Origin: an uncultured Verrucomicrobiales bacterium
GTDB lineage: Bacteria; Verrucomicrobiota; Verrucomicrobiia; Verrucomicrobiales; DEV007
Assembly (NCBI GenBank): GCA_943789025.1
Contig: CALSSN010000016.1
Location: 171,976 to 235,975 of the forward strand
Direction of reading: 5' to 3'
Length of the DNA: 64,000 nt
Below, one piece after another: positions 20,206 through 30,212 of this stretch. The position numbers and the translations under genes are program-made. Below the pieces are notes generated by a model. The model saw only the letters and a program-made list of their open reading frames with translations, had not been told where the DNA came from and searched no databases. Within the stretch, counting starts at the first letter, position 1. Every line of letters starts with the position of its first letter.

Positions 20206-20853
20206 CTACCAATTCTTGATCCAGGATTCTTCACTGGGAGCAACCCCGTCTTCAACCGTCCCATAGGACCAGAGGTCGTAGGTGCCATTACGTTCGATGT
20301 AGTCAGTCTCATCTGCCCTGCGATACTGCAAAGGATTTCCCCAACCGTCGATAAGGACAAAATTTCCGGCACTGTCTTTTTCGACATAGCTGAACTTGTC
20401 ATCATTACCGGTGAAAACATCATCAAGAAGTGGAGTTTCGTTCGTGTCGATATCGCCATTGGCTGCATTTGTCCCACCCTTTGACTTGTCTCCGTCACCC
20501 GTGATCACCTCGTAGAGAAGCCAGCTTCCCTTGGAATCAAATGTACTCAGCGTAGGGGTTCCAGTCCCCCCGAATTCCGGATACTCACCATTCTCCAGTT
20601 GGTATTTTTCAAGCCCAAGCTCGACCATTTTCATAAGTGCCTTGGTCTTGCTGGAAGCCCCTTTGTTGAGTGCAAATTTCATGCTTCCCAGACCGAGAGC
20701 GGCAATCGCGCTGATCAGAGCCATGACGATGAGAAGTTCCAGCAAGGTAAAAGCTCCTCGCTGTCTTTTTTTCGCCTCCGTGCAGAGCCCAACTCCGGAA
20801 CTCTCTTCAATATCCGCATTCATTTTTCTGAGTTTGGCAATTCCCATCATCAT
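20206..20853 (-). CDS. gspG: Type II secretion major pseudopilin GspG
   Basis: This 215-residue protein is a type IV pilin-like pseudopilin. The prepilin site and hydrophobic helix RGAFTLLELLIVMALISAIAA start at about residue 34 after a basic leader; Glu follows the cleavage site as needed for assembly. The C-terminal part carries FVLIDGWGNPLQYRRA, the GspG-like pattern of the major pseudopilin. The start may be the ATG at 20823 (MNADIEESS). It is the last gene of a four-gene gsp/pil operon, with gspF 10 bases upstream. Confidence 0.88.
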   Translation of the reverse strand: MMMGIAKLRKMNADIEESSGVGLCTEAKKRQRGAFTLLELLIVMALISAIAALGLGSMKFALNKGASSKTKALMKMVELGLEKYQLENGEYPEFGGTGTPTLSTFDSKGSWLLYEVITGDGDKSKGGTNAANGDIDTNETPLLDDVFTGNDDKFSYVEKDSAGNFVLIDGWGNPLQYRRADETDYIERNGTYDLWSYGTVEDGVAPSEESWIKNW

Positions 20854-20863
20854 CCCGGAACCA

Positions 20864-22144
20864 TCAGGCCATCTGCTTGATGATTTCGATCAGAGGAAGG
20901 AACAGTGCGAGAACGATCGTACCAACAATGACAGCGAGAACCACGATCATGATTGGCTCGAGCATCGCCGTCATGGCCGTCACAGCAGTATCCACCTCAT
21001 CGTCGTACACATCGGCAACTTTGAGGAGCATCTCAGGAAGTTGGCCCGTCTCTTCACCAACCTCCACCATACTGACCACCATCGGCGGGAAGATTTTCCC
21101 GCCTTCCATGGGAGCCACGATCGACTCACCTTCTTTCACCGCATCGTGGATTTTTGCAATGGCCTCGGAAACATGGACGTTCCCTGCAGTGTCTTTCGTA
21201 ATATTCAGTGCCTGAAGAATCGGCACACCGGAGGTAACCAAAGTACCAAGAGTCCGAGAAAAGCGAGAAATAGCGCTCTTACTTTGGACAGCGCCAAAGA
21301 CAGGAAGCTTCAGCTTTACCGAATCGAGCACCTTGATTCCAAATTTCGTTTTAGCGAAAAATTTAAAGAGAAAGAATACGATCACCAATATGATGGTGAT
21401 CGGAATCAATTGCGTAGCGAGAGCACGTGATGCCGCAATCACCATTTTCGTCAACCCGGGAAGCTTGTCCGCGGATCCCAGCATCTCGACGAAGATCTTC
21501 TCAAACTTCGGGACAATCGCAACGAGGAGGAAGGTCATGATTGCCATCGCGACAAACATCACGACCACCGGGTAAACCATGGCTGCCACGAGTTTGTTCT
21601 TCAGCTTCTGCGCCTTCTCTTCGTACTCCGCAAGGCGGTTGAGCACGAGCTCCAGAACACCGCCAAGTTCCCCGGCTTTCACCATGTTGACGAAGAGTCC
21701 GTTAAAAATCAGGGGAAACTGAGACAGACTTTCTGAAAAAGTAGATCCGCTCTGCACGGATTCGGAAATCGAGTTGATGGCATTTTTCAACATCGGATCT
21801 GGCTCCTGTTTTGCCAGGACGGTAAGACCTCGAAGAAGAGGCAAGCCGGAATCGATCAAGGTGGCCAGCGACCTTGTGAAAACCATCAGAGACTTGCCCT
21901 TGACCTTGCCTTTCTTGGTTTTTCCTGCGGCGCTCGCTTTTCCCTTCTTTTTTCTCGATCTGACGGTCCGCGTCCGTTTTTTCTCCGCAACTGTGATTCC
22001 CCCTTCCGCGGCGTCGACAACCTTTGTCGGATACAGCCCATCTCGCCGAAGCAATCCGATAGCATCCGCATCGGTATCTGCCTCAATGCTGCCTGTTTTC
22101 TCCTCACCGTTTGTGTCTAGAGCAATATATTCAAAGGAACGCAT
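20864..22144 (-). CDS. gspF: GspF/PilC inner-membrane platform protein
   Basis: This 426-residue protein is the polytopic platform protein of type II secretion or type IV pili, which couples the ATPase to pseudopilin assembly. It shows two T2SSF repeats (TRSLATLIDSGLPLLRGLTV at about 89-108 and FSRTLGTLVTSGVPILQALN at about 294-313) and three membrane segments, the last at the C-terminus (IVVLAVIVGTIVLALFLPL). The N-terminal linker at about 55-87 is unusually lysine-rich. It lies directly upstream of gspG and downstream of the two ATPase genes. Confidence 0.92.
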   Translation of the reverse strand: MRSFEYIALDTNGEEKTGSIEADTDADAIGLLRRDGLYPTKVVDAAEGGITVAEKKRTRTVRSRKKKGKASAAGKTKKGKVKGKSLMVFTRSLATLIDSGLPLLRGLTVLAKQEPDPMLKNAINSISESVQSGSTFSESLSQFPLIFNGLFVNMVKAGELGGVLELVLNRLAEYEEKAQKLKNKLVAAMVYPVVVMFVAMAIMTFLLVAIVPKFEKIFVEMLGSADKLPGLTKMVIAASRALATQLIPITIILVIVFFLFKFFAKTKFGIKVLDSVKLKLPVFGAVQSKSAISRFSRTLGTLVTSGVPILQALNITKDTAGNVHVSEAIAKIHDAVKEGESIVAPMEGGKIFPPMVVSMVEVGEETGQLPEMLLKVADVYDDEVDTAVTAMTAMLEPIMIVVLAVIVGTIVLALFLPLIEIIKQMA

Positions 22145-22272
22145 GAAAGTAGTAGGTATTAAGCGCCGGAATCTAATCCAGTGGTAGTTCTAATAATGGC
22201 CGAATGAGGAATAAAAAGGAAGATAAAAAAACAACTTTCATCTGCGACGCTCCAAAGGCTACTTTTCGGTTC

Positions 22273-23958
22273 TCAGGTGTACTTAAGCACTTCTTCAATC
22301 GTCGTTTTTCCTTCGTAAATATTCCGCAAGCCATCGTCACGCAGAGTCTCCATCCCAAGTTCAATCGCTTTTTCTCTCATAACCAGAGTGGGGGCCCGTT
22401 CAACGACAAGCTCCCTAAGAGAATCCGACATATCAAGAAGTTCGTAAAGTCCCAACCTTCCCTTATATCCGGTCTGAGAACATTCCTCGCATCCTGCCCC
22501 CGTAAAAAACGTTCGATCCCCGACGTCCTCCGACAAGAGTCCCAGTTGACCGAGAATGATGTCACTCGGGGAGTATTCCGCTCGACAGCTGTCACAAATC
22601 GCACGCAAGAGCCTCTGCGCCAATACCGCTTCGAGGGTCGCAGCAAGAAGAAACGACTCGCAGCCCATATCGAGAAGTCGAGTAACTGCACCCGGTGCAT
22701 CATTGGTATGCAGCGTGGAAAGAACAAGGTGGCCAGTCAGCGACGCCTGGATCGCGATTTGGGCAGTCTCAAGATCTCGCATCTCGCCCACCATGATCTT
22801 ATCAGGATCCTGCCTGAGAAAAGCCCGAAGAATTTTCTGAAAAGTCAGCCCAATGTTTTCATTGACCGGAACCTGAATGATTCCGTCGATGTCATATTCG
22901 ACCGGATCCTCTGCGGTAAGCAGCTTGGTATCGACTGTATTAATCTTTCGCAGTGCCGCATAAAGAGTTGTCGTTTTTCCTGCACCTGTTGGCCCTGTGC
23001 AGATAAAAATACCGTTCGGTTGAGTGACCGCTTCACTGATGTAACCGTGAAGAAATTCGCTCATGCCAAGATTCTCAAGATCCAGGTTCACCGACGAGCG
23101 GTCGAGAATACGGAGAACAATCGACTCGCCGTACTGGGTGGGCAGGGTTGAAACCCGCATGTCGACTTGACGCTCACCAACGGTCCGCACGATCCGACCA
23201 TCCTGCGGCACCCGCCGCTCGGCAATGTTGAGGTTCGACATGACCTTGAGTCGCGATGTGATTGAAGCCGTCAAGTGAGCAGGAGGTGGCGCCATTTCGT
23301 AAAGCGCACCATCCACCCTGTAGCGGATCTTGAATTCGTTCGCGAAAGGCTCAAAATGAATGTCTGAAGCCTTTTCCTTGATCGCCTGAAAAAGCACAAG
23401 ATCGACATAGCGGATGATCGGCGCCGAGTTGGCTTCAGCTTCAAGCGCTTGGAGATCAACTTGTTCATCGGCTCCTAGTCCCGCCTTGGCTAGGCCCTCG
23501 AGAACGCTGCCCATCTCATCGCCTTCACCTCCGCCATAATTCTCGTTGATGAGTTCCTCGACACGCTGGGCGTTCGCTACCCCCACAATAATTTCCTTGC
23601 CTAAAGCGAAGCGCAAGTCCTCGACCGCCTGCTGGTTAAAAGGGTCGGTCAGCACGACCGTAAGCCCACTCAGGTCAAAGTTCACTGGAAGAGCACCGTA
23701 AAGACGGGCCAGACCTGCCGGGATCGTCGTGAGCAATTCGGTAGGAGGAAGATAATCGCTCAGGTCAACGTATTCCGACTGGAGGTCTTCAGCCACGAAA
23801 GTCCAGAATTCCTCATCATCCTCAAAAATCTCAAAGTTTACCAGAGTCTCGACAACATCGACCCCTGTTTCCTTGATTTCCTCAAGAATGGTGTCGACTT
23901 CTCCCTGGTCTATCTTCTCGTTTTGGAGGAGAAATTCGAGAACTGATTGGGCATTCAT
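22273..23958 (-). CDS. gspE: GspE/PilB-family assembly ATPase 1
   Basis: This 561-residue hexameric ATPase powers pseudopilin or pilin polymerisation. It has an N-terminal GspE_N domain (about 1-150), Walker A GPTGAGKTTTLYAAL, an Asp box region LLTAEDPVEYDIDGI, Walker B VGEMRDLETAQIAIQ and a His box LVLSTLHTNDAPGAV. The tetracysteine zinc site is CDSC and CEEC. It is the second of two tandem paralogues here. Whether it belongs to secretion or pilus assembly cannot be told. Confidence 0.92.
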   Translation of the reverse strand: MNAQSVLEFLLQNEKIDQGEVDTILEEIKETGVDVVETLVNFEIFEDDEEFWTFVAEDLQSEYVDLSDYLPPTELLTTIPAGLARLYGALPVNFDLSGLTVVLTDPFNQQAVEDLRFALGKEIIVGVANAQRVEELINENYGGGEGDEMGSVLEGLAKAGLGADEQVDLQALEAEANSAPIIRYVDLVLFQAIKEKASDIHFEPFANEFKIRYRVDGALYEMAPPPAHLTASITSRLKVMSNLNIAERRVPQDGRIVRTVGERQVDMRVSTLPTQYGESIVLRILDRSSVNLDLENLGMSEFLHGYISEAVTQPNGIFICTGPTGAGKTTTLYAALRKINTVDTKLLTAEDPVEYDIDGIIQVPVNENIGLTFQKILRAFLRQDPDKIMVGEMRDLETAQIAIQASLTGHLVLSTLHTNDAPGAVTRLLDMGCESFLLAATLEAVLAQRLLRAICDSCRAEYSPSDIILGQLGLLSEDVGDRTFFTGAGCEECSQTGYKGRLGLYELLDMSDSLRELVVERAPTLVMREKAIELGMETLRDDGLRNIYEGKTTIEEVLKYT

Positions 23959-24002
23959 GAGCTTCTAATAAAAAATATCTGAGTCTCCTGAACTTTCAAA
24001 GC

Positions 24003-25697
24003 TCAGCCATTATCACCCATCGTTGCCCGAAGAATTTCAGCGGCAGTGGTATTCCCCGCAAGCGCTTTCCGGATTCCGTCTTCTCGAAGGGTACGCATGC
24101 CAAGTTCACGGGCACGACTTCGCAAGCGAGGTGTTGAGAGGTTCTCGTTAATCATATGCCTCGCCTCATCATCAATCTTAAAGATTTCAATAATTCCCAT
24201 CCGCCCCTTGAAGCCGGTGGACCGGCATTTATCGCAGCCTACAGGTGCCATGATCATGGCATCCCCGAGCTGGTCGATCGACAGGTTGAGGGCACGCATC
24301 TCTTTCTCAGTCATCATCCCTGACTTCTTGCATTCTGCACAGAGTTTACGAACAAGCCTCTGGGCCACAATCGCTCTTAAAGCTGATGCAACAAGGAACG
24401 GCTTGATGCCAATATTGACCAGCCGGGCGATTGCACTTGGAGCGTCGTTGGTGTGCAGGGTTGAAAATACGAGGTGGCCGGTAAGCGAGGCATTAATCGC
24501 GATCTGAGCGGTCTCATTGTCTCGAATCTCACCGATCATGATGATGTTAGGCGCCTGCCGCAGCATCGAGCGAAGAGCCGCTGCGAAAGTCATTCCGATA
24601 GCTTCTTTCACCATCACCTGATTGATACCGTTAAGCTCGTACTCAACCGGGTCCTCTACCGTGATGATTTTTTTGTCAGGCTTGTTAATTGTATTGAGAC
24701 ATGCATACAAAGTCGTGGTCTTCCCCGAACCAGTCGGACCGGTGACGAGAATAATGCCGTCTGGAAGCGCGATAAGATTGTTAAACGCTTCTTCGTCATC
24801 AGAGAAGAAACCAAGATCAGAGAGACCCAACTTGAGACTTTCCTTGTCAAGAATCCGCATCACCACACTCTCACCGTGGTTGGACGGGATGGTTGACACA
24901 CGAAGATCGAGCCGCTTCCCACCGACATTCACTTCGATCCGGCCATCCTGAGGGGTGCGCTTGTCATCGATGTTCATCTTGCCGGTCATGATCTTGATCC
25001 GGCTGATTACTGCATTATGCAGCTTTTTGGGATGATGCTCCACATCGTGGAGCACGCCATCAATTCGATAACGAATACGCAAGTCACGTTCAAGAGGCTC
25101 AATATGAATATCCGAAGCCCCTGCCTTGAAGGCCTCGAATAAAGTCGAAGATACCATCCGTATAATCGGAGCATCTTCTGTCTCAGCTTCCCCCTGCTCC
25201 TCCTCGGCTCCAGAGAATTCATCGTTCCCCATCAATTGCCGCTCCATGGTCCTCGCCAACTGTTCCGCATCTCCGTAGAACTGGATAAGAACATCATTGA
25301 TCGACTCGGGTGTTGAGCAGACAAACTCGATATCGTGCGGGATGACGTGAGGAAGTGAATCCAGCGTCTCAAAATCATGCGGATCGGAGACGGCAAGCCT
25401 GAGACGTCCTGCCTCCACGCCAACCGGCACCACTTTGTAACGCTGCGCCACATCTGCGGCGACCGTTTCAACGATCTCCGGGGGGGCGCTGAATGCCGAG
25501 AGATCAATATACTCCATCTGCGCACTGTTCGCCCGGGTTCTTGATACGTCCTCGCTACTCACAAAACCGAGCCGGACGATCGTCTCCGCAGGGGTCTCTC
25601 CTCTTAATTTTTTTTCTTGAACCTGTTCAAGCTGGGAGTCTTCAAGGAACCCACTTTCCTTCAGCAAGTCGATAAGATAATCTTCGTTAGCAAACAT
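24003..25697 (-). CDS. GspE/PilB-family assembly ATPase 2
   Basis: This 564-residue protein is a second, complete type II secretion/type IV pilus ATPase. Walker A is GPTGSGKTTTLYACL, Walker B IGEIRDNETAQIAINA, the His box LVFSTLHTNDAPSAI and the zinc tetracysteine site CAEC and CDKC. It is the first gene of the gspE-gspE-gspF-gspG operon. Tandem ATPases could serve assembly of two fibres or form a mixed hexamer; neither is shown. Repeat copy C lies just upstream, near where a promoter would be expected. Confidence 0.92.
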   Translation of the reverse strand: MFANEDYLIDLLKESGFLEDSQLEQVQEKKLRGETPAETIVRLGFVSSEDVSRTRANSAQMEYIDLSAFSAPPEIVETVAADVAQRYKVVPVGVEAGRLRLAVSDPHDFETLDSLPHVIPHDIEFVCSTPESINDVLIQFYGDAEQLARTMERQLMGNDEFSGAEEEQGEAETEDAPIIRMVSSTLFEAFKAGASDIHIEPLERDLRIRYRIDGVLHDVEHHPKKLHNAVISRIKIMTGKMNIDDKRTPQDGRIEVNVGGKRLDLRVSTIPSNHGESVVMRILDKESLKLGLSDLGFFSDDEEAFNNLIALPDGIILVTGPTGSGKTTTLYACLNTINKPDKKIITVEDPVEYELNGINQVMVKEAIGMTFAAALRSMLRQAPNIIMIGEIRDNETAQIAINASLTGHLVFSTLHTNDAPSAIARLVNIGIKPFLVASALRAIVAQRLVRKLCAECKKSGMMTEKEMRALNLSIDQLGDAMIMAPVGCDKCRSTGFKGRMGIIEIFKIDDEARHMINENLSTPRLRSRARELGMRTLREDGIRKALAGNTTAAEILRATMGDNG

Positions 25698-25752
25698 AAA
25701 TCAAAGCACGCAAAATACTTTCAAAAAAAGGAAATCAGGGTCATCAAAAGTC

Positions 25753-25981
25753 TTAAGGAGGGTCTGATTCATAGCGGTGCCCGTCATTGTTGTCCGGCTT
25801 CTGTGTGGCACGGCGCGAGGCGGTGGTAGATGAACATCCACGACCTACGAGCAACCAAGCCACGCTGGATGCGGGCAGCAATCCGAAGGGCTTTTTTAGC
25901 GAGACCAGAGCGTAGCGATGCTGATTTCAATCTTATTCTATTCCATGTGGCGGGTGGAGCAATTGATCAGACCTTCCTTAA
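25753..25981 (+). repeat. Palindromic 230-bp repeat, copy C
   Basis: Third copy of the 230-bp element. It shows the cleanest ends, TTAAGGAGGGTCTGATTC at the left and GATCAGACCTTCCTTAA at the right. The internal hairpin has one stem change (GTAGATG-AA-CATCCAC). It fills most of the 411-base gap between the pilus operon start and the 3' end of the helicase gene; the remainder (25982-26108) shows nothing recognisable. Confidence 0.88.
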
Positions 25982-26108
25982 CTTAAGTTTTTTTTCCTGA
26001 CTGAATTCTTCCTGTGGCGCCCATAAAAGAACCGCAACAGCTTCCATGAGAAATATACGAGCGGCACGATGCATTAGCTACCCGTTTGATCATTGTTCAT
26101 ATCTTTTA

Positions 26109-29100
26109 CTACGCAACCTCCAATACCCTCCCGAGGCTGGTAAAAACAAGGTAGCAAACGATCCGCTGGGGTGGCAGGTCCAGTAAGACTGATACGGCCG
26201 AACGGTAATTTTTTAACTGAACAGAATGCTGCTCACATGCCCCCGAGAGCGCATCAGAGTCGAGGCGGTCGGATTTGAAGTCGATAATGTCGACATGACA
26301 GATACTACCATCCGCAGCACGATGGATCTGAGCACGGTCGATGACGCCGGAGAGCCACTTTCCATCAACCAGAACATCGAACGCGCGCTCTTTCCAAAGC
26401 TCACACGGATCCTCGGAATCCGGACGTGTGAGCAGTGCTCGTATCTCCGGTTCTGTAAGACAGGAAGCCAACTCCCTCGCCACATCAGAATCTTCAGATT
26501 GAAAAGGGCTATCATTATCATCCTCCAACCAGTCCACACCTTCCAAAAGAGCATGAATCTGAGTTCCGCGTTCCACTGCCTCCTGCCTTTTTTCCTCACG
26601 CCTCGGAGTCTTTAAAGCTCCGGAAGGTGGAAGGCCCCTAGCCGAAGAGAGGGGCACCTCGCTGCCTGAGGCATGGGCATGGATCGCATCTTCCGACATC
26701 TCGTCGAGGCTCCATGCAAGCGTCGGAATCAAAGCTGCACCCGACTTCTCCGCCTGCACTTCATCGACGCGCTTAAACCATGCGTTCTCCCCCTCACGAT
26801 AAAGCAATCGGCAGCCTTGCTCCTCCACCGTCATCTCTTTGGATTCGACGGCCACGTCGCCGGTCATACTAAGCGTGCTGCGCAACCATCCAGCAAAGTC
26901 GGACTTTTTCGATCCTCTTTTCGACAGCGGATCCACCACCATGTAGAGACCATGTCTGGCCCGCGTCATGGCAACATAGAGCCGACAGAACCCTTCATAG
27001 ATCTCATCTGTAACAGATTGCTGCCTCTGCTCCGCCAGGACCGGGTCGGCGTCGAGCAAACCGCCCGCAGGCCGCTCCAGCGCCCACCGAATCTCCCTTT
27101 TTTCGCCACGACCCACGAGGAGGCCTCCCGATCGATCCTTCGCCCCGAGAGCATCACCATCGAGATCCGGTAAAAATACCATATCAAAATCGAGCCCTTT
27201 CGCCTTGTGCACCGTCATGATCTGCACTGCTCCCCCGCCCGAGGCGTCGCTGATCTCGTATCTGTCGAGAAACTCAAGAAAGTCCGCAGGATCGGTGCCT
27301 CCTTTCGTATCAAAAGCCACTCCGGCCTCTACGATTTGTCCGGCCCGCATGATAGAAAATGCATCGCCGGGAGAAACTTCAGTGATCCGATCGAGCCACC
27401 ACTGCAATACCTTGCCAAACCCCTGCGCTTCAAGATCGCGAAGGACAAGCGACACGACTTGGTGGGGACTTGTCAACTTAAGCTCAGCAAAGACTGCTGC
27501 CAGCGGAGTCATCCCGAGGTGCCGCCACGCCAAAGTGTCTCCTGGGTGAACAGCCACCTGAAACAGCGACCAGATGCTACTGCTCAGCATATTTTCGTGC
27601 GCGATCCGACGGCTCGACTCGGAAGCAAAATCGACCCCCGGACAATGGGTGCGGAGGAAGTCCAGGGCGCGATCGGCAAACTTGTTATCCTGAACAAGAA
27701 CTGCGCAGCTGAAATCGGACCGCGTCCTCGTGATCTCAGCCAGACGCTCTGCCACCACAGCCAGCCGGGCCTGCTCTTTTGCTGCTTTGTCCCATTTCTC
27801 GCCCTCCTCCAGTTCTTTCGGACACGTCTCGACAAACTCCACATAGCCCGGGCGATCTGCCAGTTTCTCGGCCGTCACATGAGTTTCCCAGCGCCACCTT
27901 GCAACGGCATCGCTCGGAAACAGGTCACGCATCACATCCGCGCTGCCAAAAACCCGGTTGACCGTCTCTATAATTGGCCTGGCCGAACGATACGATGCTG
28001 CCAGCGTCGACTCGGCGATGCGCTTCTGCGCACCTTGATTGTAGCGGTCGAGCACCTCATCAAAAAGCCTCGCGTCGCCTTCCCGCCAGCCATAAATCGC
28101 CTGCTTGGTGTCACCGACGATGAAAATCGTCCGCGAGTCAGAGTCATCCTGAACTGCCTCGTCGATAAGATCTTCCAATGCAGCCCACTGGAGACGGCTC
28201 GTGTCTTGGAATTCATCAAGCAGCCAGTGATCAAACGCAGAGTCGAGACGGTATGACATAACAAGGGAAATCTGTTGCCTCCCACCACCGTGGCGATCCC
28301 GGAAAATATCGCCGAGAAGCCGAGCCAGATCATCGAAGCTCATCGCCCCACGCGACCGCACCCGCGAATGGTAGATGGTTTCAAAATCGCGTAGAAGCCG
28401 CTGGATTCCCTCTGCCCGCTTGAGCCGCACTCGGAGATCCGCTCCGAGAACACCGTCGATGAATTGAATCAGCTTCTGGCACTGCATTGCATCGAGCTGA
28501 CACTTTTTCCGACTTACCATAATGCAGGCAGAGCCGTTGCGGATTTCCTCGAGCTTGGGAAGTACATTGGCCTTGATTAGATGATCCGGGGTAAAACCGG
28601 TTCCCGGCGGACGGACTACCAGGCCCTCCATCGCCTTGTCCCAGGCACCAAGCTGGGCCGTTCCCGAAATACTCTCCTCAGTCTTTAAGGCAGCAAGGAA
28701 AGCGTCCTTTCGTCTCACAAGCTCTTCACGATCAGCTGCAGGATAAGGCAATCCGTTCACCCCCCAGACCGAAGCTTCATCCCCCCAGAGAAGTTTCTTT
28801 GGCGAGTCGATCAGAATCTTATGATAGTGGCTTATATAGCTGACCAGAAGATCACCCAGACGGACTTCTTCGACCCCGAAAGTCGCCATTTTGAAGGCTT
28901 CAAGAAAATATTTTAATCCGAGTTCCTTGGTCTCCCCGACCCTCCCGAAAAGGGCATGGATTGCCTCCTTTCTGGCCACTTCCAAGTCGTGGCCTTCAAG
29001 GAGTTGGAAGCCACCGGTGACGCCGAGCTCGAAGGGAAAAGCGCGAACAACCCGCGAATAGAAGCTGTCGAGCGTGCCGAGCATGATCTGGTGCTGCTTT

Positions 29101-29444
29101 GCCAGCAGGCTGCGAAGCAGGCGGGAATAATCCGGTTCAAGCGCGGGATCGAGCCCAATCTCCCGATTCATCCTTGCAGCGGCCTCAGGATCGGTGGAGG
29201 CCGTCGCCAACAACTCTGCAATCCGGTCAAAAAATTCACCGGCCGCCTTTCGCGTGAAAGTCAGTGCCACAATCGATTCAGGATTCGCACCCATAGCCAG
29301 CAGCCGCACATAACGCTTGGAAAGACTGGTGGTCTTGCCAGTCCCGGCCGAGGCCCTCACCATCTCATGCTTGATCGCCAACCCGCCCATCCCATCACGG
29401 CTGCCGCCGAGTGGTAGGGAAGAATCGGATTCCACGGCAGGCAT
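26109..29444 (-). CDS. AddA/RecB-type UvrD helicase-nuclease
   Basis: This 1111-residue protein is a superfamily 1 helicase with a C-terminal PD-(D/E)XK nuclease, the AddA/RecB layout for processing double-strand breaks. Visible motifs are I VRASAGTGKTTSLSKRYV, Ia LTFTRKAAGEF, II LLDEFQDTSRLQWAALEDL, III FIVGDTKQAIYGWREGDARL, V IMTVHKAKGLDFDMVFLP and VI YVAMTRARHGLYMV. Nuclease motifs near the end are GVIDRAQIH, DIIDFKSD and QLKNYR. An AddB/RexB partner would be expected next to it but is not there. It lies 51 bases after menH on the same strand, possibly in the same transcript. Confidence 0.87.
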   Translation of the reverse strand: MPAVESDSSLPLGGSRDGMGGLAIKHEMVRASAGTGKTTSLSKRYVRLLAMGANPESIVALTFTRKAAGEFFDRIAELLATASTDPEAAARMNREIGLDPALEPDYSRLLRSLLAKQHQIMLGTLDSFYSRVVRAFPFELGVTGGFQLLEGHDLEVARKEAIHALFGRVGETKELGLKYFLEAFKMATFGVEEVRLGDLLVSYISHYHKILIDSPKKLLWGDEASVWGVNGLPYPAADREELVRRKDAFLAALKTEESISGTAQLGAWDKAMEGLVVRPPGTGFTPDHLIKANVLPKLEEIRNGSACIMVSRKKCQLDAMQCQKLIQFIDGVLGADLRVRLKRAEGIQRLLRDFETIYHSRVRSRGAMSFDDLARLLGDIFRDRHGGGRQQISLVMSYRLDSAFDHWLLDEFQDTSRLQWAALEDLIDEAVQDDSDSRTIFIVGDTKQAIYGWREGDARLFDEVLDRYNQGAQKRIAESTLAASYRSARPIIETVNRVFGSADVMRDLFPSDAVARWRWETHVTAEKLADRPGYVEFVETCPKELEEGEKWDKAAKEQARLAVVAERLAEITRTRSDFSCAVLVQDNKFADRALDFLRTHCPGVDFASESSRRIAHENMLSSSIWSLFQVAVHPGDTLAWRHLGMTPLAAVFAELKLTSPHQVVSLVLRDLEAQGFGKVLQWWLDRITEVSPGDAFSIMRAGQIVEAGVAFDTKGGTDPADFLEFLDRYEISDASGGGAVQIMTVHKAKGLDFDMVFLPDLDGDALGAKDRSGGLLVGRGEKREIRWALERPAGGLLDADPVLAEQRQQSVTDEIYEGFCRLYVAMTRARHGLYMVVDPLSKRGSKKSDFAGWLRSTLSMTGDVAVESKEMTVEEQGCRLLYREGENAWFKRVDEVQAEKSGAALIPTLAWSLDEMSEDAIHAHASGSEVPLSSARGLPPSGALKTPRREEKRQEAVERGTQIHALLEGVDWLEDDNDSPFQSEDSDVARELASCLTEPEIRALLTRPDSEDPCELWKERAFDVLVDGKWLSGVIDRAQIHRAADGSICHVDIIDFKSDRLDSDALSGACEQHSVQLKNYRSAVSVLLDLPPQRIVCYLVFTSLGRVLEVA

Positions 29445-29495
29445 ACGTGAACATTAAAGCGCCCAAACAATCTTGTCACCCTGACATCCTCTATC

Positions 29496-30212
29496 TCAAG
29501 ACAGGCGCTGGATCTCCTCTGCCACCAGTCCCGGCGCCTCGATGAGAAGCCGGTGCCCACAGCTGGGCACGCGCACCAGTCTCGCCTCAGGAAGAAGCGC
29601 AATGGCCCGTTCAGCCAAAGACAGAAACTTCACATCCTCGGCGCCCACCATCCAGGTGACCGGAACCTGGATCTCTCCGAGGCGCTCCCAGAGTGGTTCC
29701 TGCGCACCGAGCGACCACGTGCGAAATGCCACCGCCATCGATTCTCGCCTGCGGTCTGATGGGTTCCATCTGGCCACACCGCCACTTTTTCCAGAAAACA
29801 GCCCTTGTAGATTCCAGTCATTCATGAACGCTTCAGGCGTAAGCCGCGCAAGTTTCTCCGCCCATCCAGCGTCGAGGTCACGCCTGCTCTGTCTCTCGTC
29901 TCGATCCTCGAGTCCTGGATGTGCACCGAGAATCACCGCCCCGCTCCAACAAGACCCACCATCAGCAAGCAGAGCGTGCAGGGCGACTCGAGCACCCATC
30001 GAGTAACCGGCGAGAACGCGTCGCTCACCCCCCCACTTACTGGAAATAAATTCTCCTGCCGAAACCAGATTCCTCGTTGCTCGGAGTTCTCTCTCGTCTT
30101 CCTCGTCTCCGAAAAGATCTACCGCCTCGACCCTCATCTTCCTGCCCACAGCACTCCAATCCTCTGGTCCGCCGAGGGCGCCGTGTAAAGCCAGCGCTGC
30201 CGGCAGCATCAC
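29496..30212 (-). CDS. menH: MenH-like SHCHC synthase
   Basis: This 238-residue alpha/beta hydrolase fits 2-succinyl-6-hydroxy-2,4-cyclohexadiene-1-carboxylate synthase, the step after MenD in menaquinone synthesis. The N-terminal ALHGALGGPEDWSAV provides the oxyanion side. The nucleophile elbow is GYSMGARVALHAL (about 91-103), and the catalytic His is in VPSCGHRLLIEAP near the end. Its start overlaps the menD stop in ATGA, which strongly supports the pathway assignment; by sequence alone it could be another small esterase. Confidence 0.85.
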   Translation of the reverse strand: MMLPAALALHGALGGPEDWSAVGRKMRVEAVDLFGDEEDERELRATRNLVSAGEFISSKWGGERRVLAGYSMGARVALHALLADGGSCWSGAVILGAHPGLEDRDERQSRRDLDAGWAEKLARLTPEAFMNDWNLQGLFSGKSGGVARWNPSDRRRESMAVAFRTWSLGAQEPLWERLGEIQVPVTWMVGAEDVKFLSLAERAIALLPEARLVRVPSCGHRLLIEAPGLVAEEIQRLS

